IMG/VR virus record: IMGVR_UViG_3300046665_000548
Span: 124,001 to 188,000 of that record
Reading direction: 5' to 3' (one strand)
Length of the DNA stretch: 64,000 nucleotides
DNA from: a virus
Shown here in pieces: positions 44,571-53,444 of this stretch (position 1 is its first letter; every line of letters begins with the position of its first letter). A program made the translations under genes and the position numbers. The notes under the pieces were generated by a model. It searched no databases and was not told where the DNA came from. It saw nothing but the letters and a program-made list of their open reading frames with translations.

Positions 44571-44795
44571 CTAGGCTCCGATTAGTTTGGTGCGCGCCTG
44601 GATCAGTTTGACCCATGGTGTCGCATGAAAAACGCCCATCAGCACGTACATGACCGTCATACCGGTCAATACCGAGCCGGACCCTGCTACGCACAGCAGG
44701 TCAGGCGGTCCCCAGAAGATATTGAACAGAGCCATGAAGGCGAAAGTCGGTGTTGCTGCCAGGGCCAGCAATTCGATTTTTAACCAATTTGGCAT
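44571..44795 (-). CDS. two-TM membrane protein (74 aa)
   Basis: ATG at 44795 has GGAG 8 nt upstream. Helices at about residues 8-25 and 36-56. It shares a late promoter (44818) with the peptidase candidate gene after it. Confidence 0.55.
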   Translation of the reverse strand: MPNWLKIELLALAATPTFAFMALFNIFWGPPDLLCVAGSGSVLTGMTVMYVLMGVFHATPWVKLIQARTKLIGA

Positions 44796-44817
44796 AGGCA
44801 AATCTCCAGGAATCGGT

Positions 44818-44823
44818 TATTTA
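44818..44823 (-). promoter_or_regulatory. late promoter core, minus strand (ATAAATA)
   Basis: TAAATA with a 22-nt leader carrying a GGAG ribosome site: a late promoter that is not leaderless. Confidence 0.55.
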
Positions 44824-44864
44824 TTAGCGAACGGAACTCGTCTTTACTGGAGCTATCGGCCGAT

Positions 44865-46151
44865 ATGCATGACATTAACTACATTCGCGATAATCCAGAT
44901 GCTTTCGATGCTGGTCTGGCGGCGCGCGGCCTCAAATCTCAGTCCGAAATATTGATCAACATCGATCAGTCGCGTCGGCACGCCCTGACCGAGCTTCAGC
45001 AAAGACAATCCAAGCGCAACGAGTTGTCGGCGCAAATTGGCGCGGCGATGAAGGCTGGTCAACGCGATGAGGCCGAACGCCTTAAGACAGAGGTGGTAAC
45101 GCTTAAGCACGCAATCGAAGATTGGACCGGTCGCGCTGCAACGTCTCAGACCATACTAACGCATGAACTGGAGCGTATCCCGAATCTACCGGCCGCCGAT
45201 GTGCCCGTTGGCAAGGATGAAACTGCAAATCATTTGGAAACAGTTTGGGAGCCGGACGGTGGGAGGCGCGTGATCGCCAATCCGAAGCCTCACTGGGAGC
45301 TAGGCGAGGCCCTGGGGATGATGGACTTCCAAGCTGGCACGATGCTGGCTGGGCCGAGAAGCACTGTTCTCCGTGGTCCTCTGGCCAAGCTAGCGCGGGG
45401 TCTCGGCAACTGGATGATCGACACTATGACGTTGGAGGGATACAGCGAGGTCGATGTGCCTTGTATCGTCAACGGTGAGATCATGCACGGCACAGGCCAA
45501 CTCCCCAAGTTCGAGGCCGACGCTTATCGGCTGAACGATGCCGACCAATATCTGATCCCCACGGCCGAAGTACCTCTCACCAATCTTGTACGAGACCAGA
45601 TCGTAGATGAGGATGCGCTTCCTCTTCTGTATACGGCTCTGACCCCTTGCTTTCGAAAAGAAGCAGGATCGGCTGGCCGCGACGTGCGTGGCATGATGCG
45701 CCAGCACCAGTTCATGAAATGCGAAGTCGTGATGATCACTCAGCCAGAGTTTTCTGAGATCGACCACATGAAAATGCTCATGCATGTAGGCAACCTCCTC
45801 AAACGACTTTTCCTACCTCACCGGTACATGAAGTTGTGCAGCGGGGACATGGGCTTTTCGGCAAAGAAGACTTACGATTTCGAGGTTTGGCTTCCGAGCC
45901 AAGATGCGTATCGTGAGATTTCTTCCGTGTCGAATTGCGGAGATTTCCAGGCTAGGCGAATGAACGCTCGCTTCCGCAAAAAGGATGGCTCGATCCACTA
46001 TCTGCACACTCTCAATGGGTCTGCTATGGCTGTCGGCCGGACGTTGATTGCCGTCATGGAGAACTACCAGAACGACGACGGATCGATCACGATCCCAGAC
46101 GTTCTCATTCCCTATGTTGGTTTCGGTAAAATCGAAGCGGGCATGCGCTGA
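44865..46151 (+). CDS. serS: seryl-tRNA synthetase
   Basis: 428 aa, full bacterial length. N-terminal long coiled-coil arm (about residues 28-100) that grips the tRNA-Ser variable arm; class II motif 2 in PCFRKEAGSAGRDVRGMMRQHQF; motif 3 in GSAMAVGRTLIAVMENYQ. It recognises tRNA-Ser by its long variable arm, so the class-II-shaped UUU tRNA at 13536 is a possible substrate (inference). The stop shares a base with the next ATG. Confidence 0.93.
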   Translation: MHDINYIRDNPDAFDAGLAARGLKSQSEILINIDQSRRHALTELQQRQSKRNELSAQIGAAMKAGQRDEAERLKTEVVTLKHAIEDWTGRAATSQTILTHELERIPNLPAADVPVGKDETANHLETVWEPDGGRRVIANPKPHWELGEALGMMDFQAGTMLAGPRSTVLRGPLAKLARGLGNWMIDTMTLEGYSEVDVPCIVNGEIMHGTGQLPKFEADAYRLNDADQYLIPTAEVPLTNLVRDQIVDEDALPLLYTALTPCFRKEAGSAGRDVRGMMRQHQFMKCEVVMITQPEFSEIDHMKMLMHVGNLLKRLFLPHRYMKLCSGDMGFSAKKTYDFEVWLPSQDAYREISSVSNCGDFQARRMNARFRKKDGSIHYLHTLNGSAMAVGRTLIAVMENYQNDDGSITIPDVLIPYVGFGKIEAGMR

Positions 46152-46561
46152 TGTCGAAATACGTCAACAAACCGCATGGGCTCGTCATAGGGTCGGACAA
46201 CATCTTTTTCATTGTCGGTGACGGCGAGATGCGCTCTGATTATCGCGCTATCGTATCGTCGTACGACTATCAGTTGGACAACATCGATTCGCTTACTGTG
46301 CAGGTGCGAACCCCGGCTCAACAAATTATTTGGACTCGGGTAGACGGCACCGAAGACACCGATTTTAGGCATCACTATTTGTTAACGCGATGGTGTCGCG
46401 GTTGGCTTGACCAGAACGTAGGGGCGGAACGGGATGCTTGGGATGTTCGCTCCAAGAGCGAAAGAACAACTGAGCCTATTTTCTTCAGACGACGAACTGA
46501 TGCTCTTGCATTTGTTCGTCAAATAGATGATCGTCTCAAGGGCATCAGAATAGAGAAATAA
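46151..46561 (+). CDS. hypothetical protein (136 aa)
   Basis: TGATG coupling with serS. Strand-rich start (LVIGSDNIFFIVGDGE), then a C-terminal IFFRRRTDALAFVRQI that resembles the recurrent 'F-x-F...A..F' small-protein motif (see 53228). Function unknown. Confidence 0.6.
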   Translation: MSKYVNKPHGLVIGSDNIFFIVGDGEMRSDYRAIVSSYDYQLDNIDSLTVQVRTPAQQIIWTRVDGTEDTDFRHHYLLTRWCRGWLDQNVGAERDAWDVRSKSERTTEPIFFRRRTDALAFVRQIDDRLKGIRIEK

Positions 46562-46563
46562 TG

Positions 46564-47151
46564 ATGGTCGAAGATACTGTTGAAGCGCGATATGAAAATC
46601 TGCGCGCCGAATTCCTTGACCTTCAAGAGCGCCACGAGGTGCTTAAGAAAACAGGCGTTTCGGTCGAAGCAATGGAGCCAGAGCGCGCGGTCCTCGTAAA
46701 GTGGGCTTGCGCCGAGGCCGCGCGATGGCTTGATCCGCGCGGCGGTAATGGCTCGACTGATGAAATGGGCAAGAAGCTGCTGGCGATGGCGTACCACCTC
46801 GCCCAAGACTCCTCACTCAAGATGAGCGCGGCAAGAAGCGCTGTGGTCGAAGAGTGCGCAACATATGTGGACGACGTTGCGACGTTCTATCCCCCAACTG
46901 GTGGTAGTAAATCGTTGCTGGATATCATTGCAAAGGAAATTCGAACCTTAGCGGCTCGTCCAAACAATCCGCGTATTCGCCAGGAGCGCGAGATACCGAT
47001 TCCGAGTGCCGTTCTCTGGTCTGCGCGCGAGGACATGTTTATTAGCGATTACGGACGCTGGGGCAACGATACGAAGTTTTATCGAAAGTGGTTCTCGCGA
47101 CGAGAGGAATTCCCAGTCCGAGACGGAGCAATTGGTGACCACTCGCAATGA
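46564..47151 (+). CDS. hypothetical protein (195 aa)
   Basis: Two adjacent ATGs at 46561/46564. N-terminal coiled coil, central Ala/Trp-rich helices, and a C-terminal aromatic region (WSAREDMFISDYGRWGNDTKFYRKW). No family. Confidence 0.6.
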   Translation: MVEDTVEARYENLRAEFLDLQERHEVLKKTGVSVEAMEPERAVLVKWACAEAARWLDPRGGNGSTDEMGKKLLAMAYHLAQDSSLKMSAARSAVVEECATYVDDVATFYPPTGGSKSLLDIIAKEIRTLAARPNNPRIRQEREIPIPSAVLWSAREDMFISDYGRWGNDTKFYRKWFSRREEFPVRDGAIGDHSQ

Positions 47152-47336
47152 TACTAAGCGCAACAACGGCGGTGGTGATGACAATCACCATGTTCACGCC
47201 GAACGGCACCGAGTTGAAGATGGAGTGGCAAAAAGTCGAGCGCGTAACGCTGGAAGAATGCCTTGATACGAATCGAATTTACGGCCAGGGCGGCAAGGCT
47301 CGTGTTGTAACGGTTCAGTGCAAAGTACAGGAATGA
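47148..47336 (+). CDS. small exported-type protein (62 aa)
   Basis: ATGA overlap. Hydrophobic N-terminus (LSATTAVVMTITMF) and a later Cys pair (ECL..QCK). Could be secreted. Confidence 0.5.
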   Translation: MILSATTAVVMTITMFTPNGTELKMEWQKVERVTLEECLDTNRIYGQGGKARVVTVQCKVQE

Positions 47337-47338
47337 TC

Positions 47339-47599
47339 ATGTCTATTTTCAAAGCAGAAGCTCTGTCCGGCAACGCCATTGAGGTGCTTGGCCAACTCTA
47401 CACACGAGGCCCGATCTGGGACGGAAACATTTGCAGTAAGGTTGGACGAGGCGAGCTTGTCCGTGCCGGTCTCGCTCATCACGAACACGGCTACGCCTTC
47501 CTAACATCCGAGGGCGTTCGGACTGCCGTGGAGTGGCCTATCGCTGATTTGCGGGTACGAAAAGAAGATCAGTGGATCGAGAAACGGAAACGATCATGA
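47339..47599 (+). CDS. winged-helix-like small protein (86 aa)
   Basis: ATG at 47339. Helices up to residue 45, then HGYAFLTSEGVRTAVEW, a wing/helix ending like that at 10888 and 38371. These three may be distant relatives, small winged-helix modules. Confidence 0.5.
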   Translation: MSIFKAEALSGNAIEVLGQLYTRGPIWDGNICSKVGRGELVRAGLAHHEHGYAFLTSEGVRTAVEWPIADLRVRKEDQWIEKRKRS

Positions 47600-48366
47600 C
47601 CGTAGAATTCGAAGACCCACGCGTACAAGCGGTCTACGCAATACTGTGCGATGACACGATGCCTCCGAACCCGGAAGAACATTGGGAGGGATGGAAGGCT
47701 CGACGGATCGTTGACGCGCTGATTAATTTTCCAGATGTGCCGCGCGAAAAGATCAAGGGCGTCATCGACGGTTACGCGGATAGCTATCGTCGCATGTCTG
47801 GCGACGGCACGGGTACGGTTCATGCGGCGAGCGTTCGCGCCGACCTGATCAACAACATTCTTCCGCAAATTCTCTCTTTGCTCCCAGAACCAGCGCCAAG
47901 TGTCGTTGCATCACCAACAGCCTTGGAGCCCTTCTTAACGTTCGCCAAGGACAATGTAGATTTCGATGGCGAGACCTACACCTGGAAGACAAAATGCCAT
48001 CAAGAGCGCGTCTCGGATTGGTTTGGCCCAACCGATTTCGGATTGCTTGAACAATTTGCAGGCACCGAGACTGCATCGCCGGATGCGGTAAGCGCGCTAG
48101 CATCTATTGCTGAGTTTTGCAGCGGAGACGACAGCAAGCTTGGAGCGATAGCTCGTCTAGCCGAAGTGCAAAAGGTCGCACACGATGCCCTTTCTCGACA
48201 CGGAAAATGGCAAGGAAAAACCGTAAGCATCGAGCACGATGTTTTTACGGGTAGCGTGATTGGCTCTTATGTCACTCACGAAGGAAAGCGCGGTGTCGTA
48301 GTTCAGCAGGATGGCACTCGCGTTGTCCACGTTTACGGCGAAAAATGGCTTACGGAGAAAAAGTAA
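47596..48366 (+). CDS. hypothetical protein (256 aa)
   Basis: ATGA overlap; start at 47596 rather than the upstream frame. Helical N-terminal 110 residues, a middle with Trp/Phe, and a strand-rich C-terminus (KTVSIEHDVFTGSVIGSYVTHEGKR). No family recognised. Confidence 0.6.
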   Translation: MTVEFEDPRVQAVYAILCDDTMPPNPEEHWEGWKARRIVDALINFPDVPREKIKGVIDGYADSYRRMSGDGTGTVHAASVRADLINNILPQILSLLPEPAPSVVASPTALEPFLTFAKDNVDFDGETYTWKTKCHQERVSDWFGPTDFGLLEQFAGTETASPDAVSALASIAEFCSGDDSKLGAIARLAEVQKVAHDALSRHGKWQGKTVSIEHDVFTGSVIGSYVTHEGKRGVVVQQDGTRVVHVYGEKWLTEKK

Positions 48367-48569
48367 TGGCTACCGATTGGCGCGTCGTCAAACAAGATTG
48401 GGGTGGCCACGCGGCAGGGTGGCCCTCAGTATGGAGCGACGAAGAAGATCGCTCGGTTATTCATACAGACGGCTTCAAGCAGGAATACTGGAGCGGGCCG
48501 ACTCTGAAGGAGGCGATGGAGATCGCCCAGCTTGTAGCTGATTACATGAACAGCAAAGGCGCAAAATGA
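48366..48569 (+). CDS. hypothetical protein (67 aa)
   Basis: TAATG coupling. Small Trp/Gly-rich domain ending in a helix (TLKEAMEIAQLVADYMN). No family. Confidence 0.55.
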   Translation: MATDWRVVKQDWGGHAAGWPSVWSDEEDRSVIHTDGFKQEYWSGPTLKEAMEIAQLVADYMNSKGAK

Positions 48570-49279
48570 CAACGCGCGTCACAGAGGAAATGGTCATCGC
48601 TGCGATGCGCGCTTTCGAGCCGTTCGCAATGCGTCTGCTTCGATATCCGGAAAAAGATCGTTGGCACCTGAATGACATTCAAGGCATGCGTCATGCTTTG
48701 TGGGCGGCATTCGAGTTGGATAAGAAGGATGACCCTTCGCTTGTCGAAGCGTACAAGATGGCGCGCACTCGTCTTGAGCGATTTGCCGACGAGGCCCAAG
48801 CCGGTCGTGTTCACTATGATGCCCGAGAACTGAAGAGAAAAATCTGGGGCGCTTTTTCCGACGCCGATGCATTGCCGAGTCCAACCGCGTGGCAGGATGT
48901 CAGCACGGCACCTAAGGATGGCTCTGAAATCTATTTTCTGCGAAAGCCTCCATACGGCGGGACGGGCAATATCTGTATCGGTTTCTGGCACGATGGACAG
49001 AACGAGCCGTGTTTCGTAGCGGATGGAACGGGCCATCGTATTGACCTCAATGTTTGGTCGCGATGGAAGCCAGTAGAAACGTTCATCGATTTGGAGTATA
49101 CTGACCGCACCTCTGCCGCTGAACGAGAGTACCGCATATCGCTCGCGACAGATGCTATCATGTCGTGTCCGGCGTTCTCTGATTTCAGCGCTCCTCCAAG
49201 TTTTTGTGCTCGCGATATGGCAATCGCGGTCATTGACGCTATTCAACCTAACACGCCGATGCCGGGCACCGCGCCATGA
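48566..49279 (+). CDS. protein with DUF551-like 'TAPKDG' domain (237 aa)
   Basis: Helical N-terminal half. WQDVSTAPKDGSEIYFL near residue 111, followed by a Trp-containing strand set, matches the small DUF551-type domain common in phages (W..IxTAPKDGT). Binding role unknown. Confidence 0.6.
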   Translation: MTTRVTEEMVIAAMRAFEPFAMRLLRYPEKDRWHLNDIQGMRHALWAAFELDKKDDPSLVEAYKMARTRLERFADEAQAGRVHYDARELKRKIWGAFSDADALPSPTAWQDVSTAPKDGSEIYFLRKPPYGGTGNICIGFWHDGQNEPCFVADGTGHRIDLNVWSRWKPVETFIDLEYTDRTSAAEREYRISLATDAIMSCPAFSDFSAPPSFCARDMAIAVIDAIQPNTPMPGTAP

Positions 49280-49389
49280 CCCGACACCCACCACTCTGGT
49301 TTATCCGACTGATGATCTGGTTGCATGTCTGGTGCGAAGACGAAGGTGATACTCGTCACTGTCGTAAATGCGGAAGGCCATCCGCATGA
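49276..49389 (+). CDS. 37-aa small protein with CxxC
   Basis: ATGA overlap on both sides. Aromatic helix, then HCRKCGRP. Likely a zinc knuckle with other Cys/His. Confidence 0.45.
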   Translation: MTRHPPLWFIRLMIWLHVWCEDEGDTRHCRKCGRPSA

Positions 49390-49667
49390 CGCATCCATAT
49401 ACCGAATGCGGTTGTGATCCGCCGCTTGGTAGCCTTTGCGATAGATGCAAAGCGGAGCGTGTCTGCGTTCATGGCGTTTCGCTTCAATCAGCGTGTACAT
49501 CGTGCGAGCTTAGGCGGTTGCGCGAGGTTCTTGTGATAGCCGAAGATGTTCTGTCTCGTGCACCTTTTTCTACTGGTATTTGGCCTAACGGAATGCACCC
49601 CAACGAGGGAATTGAGATTATCAGATCGGCAATAAAGTCTCCCTTGCTTGGTGACCGATCTGAGTAG
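49386..49667 (+). CDS. Cys-rich zinc-binding-like protein (93 aa)
   Basis: ATGA overlap. CGCD, CDRC, CVHG and CTSC occur in the first 40 residues (two CxxC pairs), then a helical tail. Probably binds zinc. Confidence 0.55.
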   Translation: MTHPYTECGCDPPLGSLCDRCKAERVCVHGVSLQSACTSCELRRLREVLVIAEDVLSRAPFSTGIWPNGMHPNEGIEIIRSAIKSPLLGDRSE

Positions 49668-49670
49668 AGC

Positions 49671-49844
49671 ATGCCGGATATTCCACGCGGAAAATTTATG
49701 GGAAATCCTGTCACCGCGACGGATAATGCGGAGCACTTTATCAAGTGCGAAGAATGCGGCGGTTGGATTGACTGTCGCGACCTGGGATCGGTGTTCGATC
49801 ACGAAGGACCATTGCCACATCCTATTGGGGATCAAGTACAATGA
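49671..49844 (+). CDS. small zinc-ribbon-like protein (57 aa)
   Basis: FIKCEECGGWIDCRDLGSVFDH has C-x2-C...C...H; a widespread small phage protein pattern ending in HEGPLPHP. Function unknown. Confidence 0.6.
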   Translation: MPDIPRGKFMGNPVTATDNAEHFIKCEECGGWIDCRDLGSVFDHEGPLPHPIGDQVQ

Positions 49845-50119
49845 CACTGGAACAGCTTCGCGCTTGGCGCGATGGTGAAGCTCTGAAAGACACGGGGCCA
49901 AAGTTCATGAATATACCCGATGCGTGGTACGAAGATCGCCACTGGTTCTGCACAAATGGGCACGTCTCTAGTGCATTCTTGAAGAGCGAAGAGCGCGGTG
50001 ACCGTTGCTTGGGATGTCGCGAGCCTGTACTACTTGGTCCGCCAATCGGTGAAGATGAATTCGCCAGACTGGCTCCCGCTATCACCACGTCGAGAATTCA
50101 AGATGGCGCTTCTACATGA
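49841..50119 (+). CDS. hypothetical zinc-binding-like protein (92 aa)
   Basis: ATGA overlap. HWFCTNGHVSSAFLKSE and DRCLGCREP form a split Cys/His site typical of small phage proteins of this type. Function unknown. Confidence 0.6.
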   Translation: MTLEQLRAWRDGEALKDTGPKFMNIPDAWYEDRHWFCTNGHVSSAFLKSEERGDRCLGCREPVLLGPPIGEDEFARLAPAITTSRIQDGAST

Positions 50120-50283
50120 GCGCTTCAGTCGAGGGCATTCACATACACGTTCTCCTTCGTCTGGCTGAGTTGAAGCCGGATGTCGGAACTAAACCCGATC
50201 CGCTCGCAATTGGTATGATCACGGCATTCGATGAAGTACGCGCACACATTGAAAGCCTGTTGAGCCAAAGGACCACCAAATGA
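50116..50283 (+). CDS. hypothetical protein (55 aa)
   Basis: ATGA overlaps at both ends. Helical, with a His-rich start. No family. Confidence 0.5.
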   Translation: MSASVEGIHIHVLLRLAELKPDVGTKPDPLAIGMITAFDEVRAHIESLLSQRTTK

Positions 50284-50501
50284 GCCTGCAATCGCTAGTA
50301 TTATTGCCGATAACATTACTCTTGTCCGTGGTGTTGATTGCGACAGGCGAAACATACCTAACGCCTCATAATGCGATCATTTTCGCTTGGGTAATCGGAA
50401 CAATTTCTGCGACAATCATCATTCATTGTGCCGAGCACGACGCGCGACTGAGAACAGAGCGCCGGAACAATGACAACCGAACCGGAGGGCCGCGCTCATG
50501 A
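50280..50501 (+). CDS. two-TM membrane protein (73 aa)
   Basis: ATGA overlap. Hydrophobic helices at residues 5-22 and 32-50 with a basic tail. Confidence 0.55.
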   Translation: MSLQSLVLLPITLLLSVVLIATGETYLTPHNAIIFAWVIGTISATIIIHCAEHDARLRTERRNNDNRTGGPRS

Positions 50502-51022
50502 GCACTACTACGATTTACGTTCTAGGCGCAGAGCCGGGCGAGATAGGAGAATGCCGCAACGCGTGGCGCGGCGCGATGTATGTTTGGAACGACATCGCCA
50601 AGCGCTATTTCAATCTTGAGGGCTTTCCTATGGGCATGAGTGGTCCAGGAGGAAAAGCCAACGAAATTTGGAATGCTGCATCCACGCATCCGCTGTCCAA
50701 GCATGAACAAATCGTTCTGCTCTCGACAATGGACAATGCCATCATCTGGGCAAAGGACATCGAAGAGGCTGCCCAAGCTTTCGACAAGTACGGCGAAGAA
50801 CATCCGAACAGCAGTCTTGCCGAACAGGCAAAAATTATGCGTTCACATTTTATTCGCCCCGACGACGCCGTTGCATGGTTGCAGACATCCGTGTCCGAGT
50901 TTTGGGGGCACGACTGGAACGATGAACGCGAAGACTACGATTGGTATGAACCCGCATCAGGTACGAAGCATTTTGACGTGATGGCGGAAGTGCGATCACG
51001 AGTGTTGGAGGAAGAGACATGA
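50498..51022 (+). CDS. hypothetical protein (174 aa)
   Basis: ATGA overlap. GECRNAWRGAMYVWNDIAKRYF and Trp/Asp-rich C-terminus (WGHDWNDEREDYDWY). A phage orphan family seems likely from the conserved-looking aromatic motifs, but none can be named. Confidence 0.6.
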   Translation: MSTTTIYVLGAEPGEIGECRNAWRGAMYVWNDIAKRYFNLEGFPMGMSGPGGKANEIWNAASTHPLSKHEQIVLLSTMDNAIIWAKDIEEAAQAFDKYGEEHPNSSLAEQAKIMRSHFIRPDDAVAWLQTSVSEFWGHDWNDEREDYDWYEPASGTKHFDVMAEVRSRVLEEET

Positions 51023-51189
51023 AGGTCGATGAACCGTTTACAGGTCTTGGATTTCTGATGTTCTCATGGGCATCATATTGCGATGGTGCGATCTGGGCAT
51101 CCGGCTGCTGCGCAGGAGTCGGGTTGATGTTCACTGCCTGCTGGCTCTCCACAATAGCAGAGCGTCGTAACCTGGAGAAAGCGCAATGA
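51019..51189 (+). CDS. small membrane protein with Cys (56 aa)
   Basis: ATGA overlap. Two short hydrophobic segments with four Cys (YCDG, GCCAG, ACW). Confidence 0.5.
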   Translation: MKVDEPFTGLGFLMFSWASYCDGAIWASGCCAGVGLMFTACWLSTIAERRNLEKAQ

Positions 51190-51725
51190 TGCCTCCACAT
51201 CACGAAGCCTATTGTAACGCAAACCCTTCTTTGGAAGTTGGTTGCGACGGTTGTTCTTGCCGAGCCGGGCGTGAGATCAAACGGCTACGCCGCTTGTTGT
51301 CCAACACCGATCCCGTCGCGTGGGAGGTCTGGTGGGGCATTGGCGAGATGACCAGAAGTGACCAAGTTTTTCGGAACCGCGTTGACGCTCTGACACATGC
51401 GGCACAGATCAAAAGCGGCACCGATGTTCGGCCGCTATACGATACCCCGGCCGTCTCGCCTGATGATATCGCGTCTCCTCCTCCGGCCGAAAACAGAATG
51501 AATGACGAGCCGCGCCTCGCTCTTTGGTGTGCTCAACATCCTGATGATGCAGCAGCCGAGATCGAGCGATTGCGAGCGATTATATCCTCACAGCACTGGA
51601 CAGAGCCAAGCTTGCTTCAGCAGCGCGTAGACGCGTTGTTCGCCGCGCACGATGCATCTACGGATCACAAAACCCGCGATGCCCTTCGCGCCGCTATGTC
51701 CGCATTAGAGCAGCGACGTGATTAA
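51186..51725 (+). CDS. hypothetical protein (179 aa)
   Basis: ATGA overlap. N-terminal Cys cluster (CNANPSLEVGCDGCSC), helical middle, Pro-rich linker, and a C-terminal coiled coil. Last gene of the coupled run that started at 46151. Confidence 0.6.
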   Translation: MMPPHHEAYCNANPSLEVGCDGCSCRAGREIKRLRRLLSNTDPVAWEVWWGIGEMTRSDQVFRNRVDALTHAAQIKSGTDVRPLYDTPAVSPDDIASPPPAENRMNDEPRLALWCAQHPDDAAAEIERLRAIISSQHWTEPSLLQQRVDALFAAHDASTDHKTRDALRAAMSALEQRRD

Positions 51726-51733
51726 TTCGGATC

Positions 51734-51770
51734 AAGCCGATTACGATAAGCCTTTGCAAGGACTCGGCTT
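51734..51770. terminator. possible bidirectional terminator
   Basis: AAGCCGA (51734-51740) pairs with TCGGCTT (51764-51770) between convergent operons; inner AAGCC...GGACT pairs weakly. No long T-run. Confidence 0.35.
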
Positions 51771-51774
51771 CATA

Positions 51775-52449
51775 TCATTTCCTGGAAATTGTTCGAACCG
51801 TACGATCCTGCACGTCCTCCGGAAGGATCACGATTTCATCCTCACGGTCTAACAGCGCCAGAACTTTGTTTTTTGGAGCTAACCCCGACGCAAGCCGAGG
51901 ATTCCGGCACTGACCATCTGAAAAGCGACGAGCAAACCATATCGCGGCCTCCTTGTCGAAGCTCCAAGAGAGCCCATCCAAGCCGTCCTTGTGCGTGAAC
52001 CCTCGCCATATCGGGATTAGGTCTGGCATGGAAGAAAGTCGCTGGCGCTGCTCTTTGCTCATCGCGTAATTGATTTCTTCGTCCAGCACCGGCTGCCACG
52101 TATCGCGCCAGTCATCCAAATTCTGCCAGATGTTCTCGCTGTCCACCCATACCTTTCCGACAGCGCTCCAATAAGCCTTGGGATCGCGCTGAGCGAGATC
52201 ATCACCAAGGTACTGGTGCAGAGCGTTGAACCGATAAGGACGCTCATGGAGCCATATAACGGCATCCCATCGTCGTTCTTTGAGAGCTTCCTCCAGAGCA
52301 TCCTTCTTACGAAGATACATCCGGTTGATCAGATCATATTCGTTGGAGAAAATACTCGCGATCACCAAAGGCGAATGGACGAGCCGCCCGAGAACGGTCG
52401 CTTCCTGAACCCAAGGAACGAGGTCATCATGCAGAGCGGCGTCGCTCAT
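51775..52449 (-). CDS. ADP-ribosyltransferase-like protein 4 (RSE type)
   Basis: 224 aa from the ATG that overlaps the previous stop. PIWRGF near residue 144 gives Arg on strand 1; GLSWSFDKEAAIWFARRF (about 157-174) is the S-x-S/T strand plus helix; LLDREDEIVILPEDV (about 200-214) gives the last acidic pair. R-S-E is the cholera-toxin-like ART triad. The N-terminal 140 residues are helical and aromatic-rich. A similar domain is frequent in phages. No late core or N-terminal tag here. Confidence 0.65.
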   Translation of the reverse strand: MSDAALHDDLVPWVQEATVLGRLVHSPLVIASIFSNEYDLINRMYLRKKDALEEALKERRWDAVIWLHERPYRFNALHQYLGDDLAQRDPKAYWSAVGKVWVDSENIWQNLDDWRDTWQPVLDEEINYAMSKEQRQRLSSMPDLIPIWRGFTHKDGLDGLSWSFDKEAAIWFARRFSDGQCRNPRLASGLAPKNKVLALLDREDEIVILPEDVQDRTVRTISRK

Positions 52450-53231
52450 TTGGGTTCCCATCCAAGAAGAACTGTTTCGGTAACCTCCGGCAACAGGGCA
52501 GCAATTTCAGCGGCCTTGGCTTCTCGAATTGGCTTGTTGTCTTTTACCCAATCTGTCGCCCGGTGCAGAAGCTCGAATACATTGCTGGCCGTGACGCCAC
52601 CGTTGTCTTGCACGTGACGATCTACGAGAATATCGCTCGCAAGACTCCAGGCTCTTGCTTCGATGGTGTCGATGAATGGAAGCACCTCAGACGGCTTAGG
52701 ATAGCCGACAGCGGACAATACGCTAAACTCTAGTCCTGCGTTGCCGGGGCGGCCATCGCGCCCCAGGATGGCATCCCAGGTCTTTTTACGGGCCGTCCAT
52801 TGGCGGGCGGAGATACCGTCTTCGCGATCCGAATTGTCCCAGTACGAGTAATCCTCGATCTCGGGCAACGCCGTGAACCACGTCGTCCACTCACGTTGAT
52901 CGCAATGCAAGATTCCATAGACGCGGCTCTTGTGCGGCATCACACTGATAGAGAATTCAAAATCCACCTGCGGATCGCGATGTCCCGTTGTTTTTATTTC
53001 TTTTTGCCTGTCACGCAATTCGTTTCCAACATGCGACAACGGATGTTCGATTTTCTCGCCACGTCCAATGGAGTTGCGGTCGATAATACCGATTGCGTTG
53101 CTGGCCAAAAACTGCAAATGCGCAGCGCGTTGTTTCTCTTGAACTACCGGCCGCAGTTCCGCCAATAGACGATAGACGCCATCAAGCGTTCTAGGCTTGA
53201 AGCGAAAACCGTTATAGATGCGGGTGCTCAT
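52446..53231 (-). CDS. hypothetical protein (261 aa)
   Basis: ATG at 53231 overlaps the previous stop. Strand-rich middle (DFEFSISVMPHKSRVYGILHC) and a C-terminal helical part with AALLPEVTETVLLG. No family recognised. Translationally coupled to the ART-like gene after it. Confidence 0.6.
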   Translation of the reverse strand: MSTRIYNGFRFKPRTLDGVYRLLAELRPVVQEKQRAAHLQFLASNAIGIIDRNSIGRGEKIEHPLSHVGNELRDRQKEIKTTGHRDPQVDFEFSISVMPHKSRVYGILHCDQREWTTWFTALPEIEDYSYWDNSDREDGISARQWTARKKTWDAILGRDGRPGNAGLEFSVLSAVGYPKPSEVLPFIDTIEARAWSLASDILVDRHVQDNGGVTASNVFELLHRATDWVKDNKPIREAKAAEIAALLPEVTETVLLGWEPK

Positions 53232-53443
53232 CGGCCGGAATCCCACCTGAGTTTGAACAGCAACGCAAGCTGCTGTTCCTTAAAATAGAACATCGTCGCG
53301 TCGCCGGGTTCTTCGACGTGACAGTCATCCCAAAATTCACAATTACCAGTCTGCTGAATCAACCATGCGGTGATTTCAGCAAGCTCTCCGCGCGTGAAGG
53401 AGCGACGAATCATCACTCGTTCTGCATAATCGTCTTTGATCAT
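53228..53443 (-). CDS. small protein of the 'FxF..x..A..FKLRW' group (71 aa)
   Basis: ATG at 53443 (a longer frame upstream is a shadow). The end TMFYFKEQQLALLFKLRW recurs in 54823 (SFYFRRARDAALFKLRWG) and 60668 (CYLFTDERTALHFKMAFG), suggesting a duplicated small-domain family. Function unknown. Confidence 0.6.
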   Translation of the reverse strand: MIKDDYAERVMIRRSFTRGELAEITAWLIQQTGNCEFWDDCHVEEPGDATMFYFKEQQLALLFKLRWDSGR

Positions 53444-53444
53444 T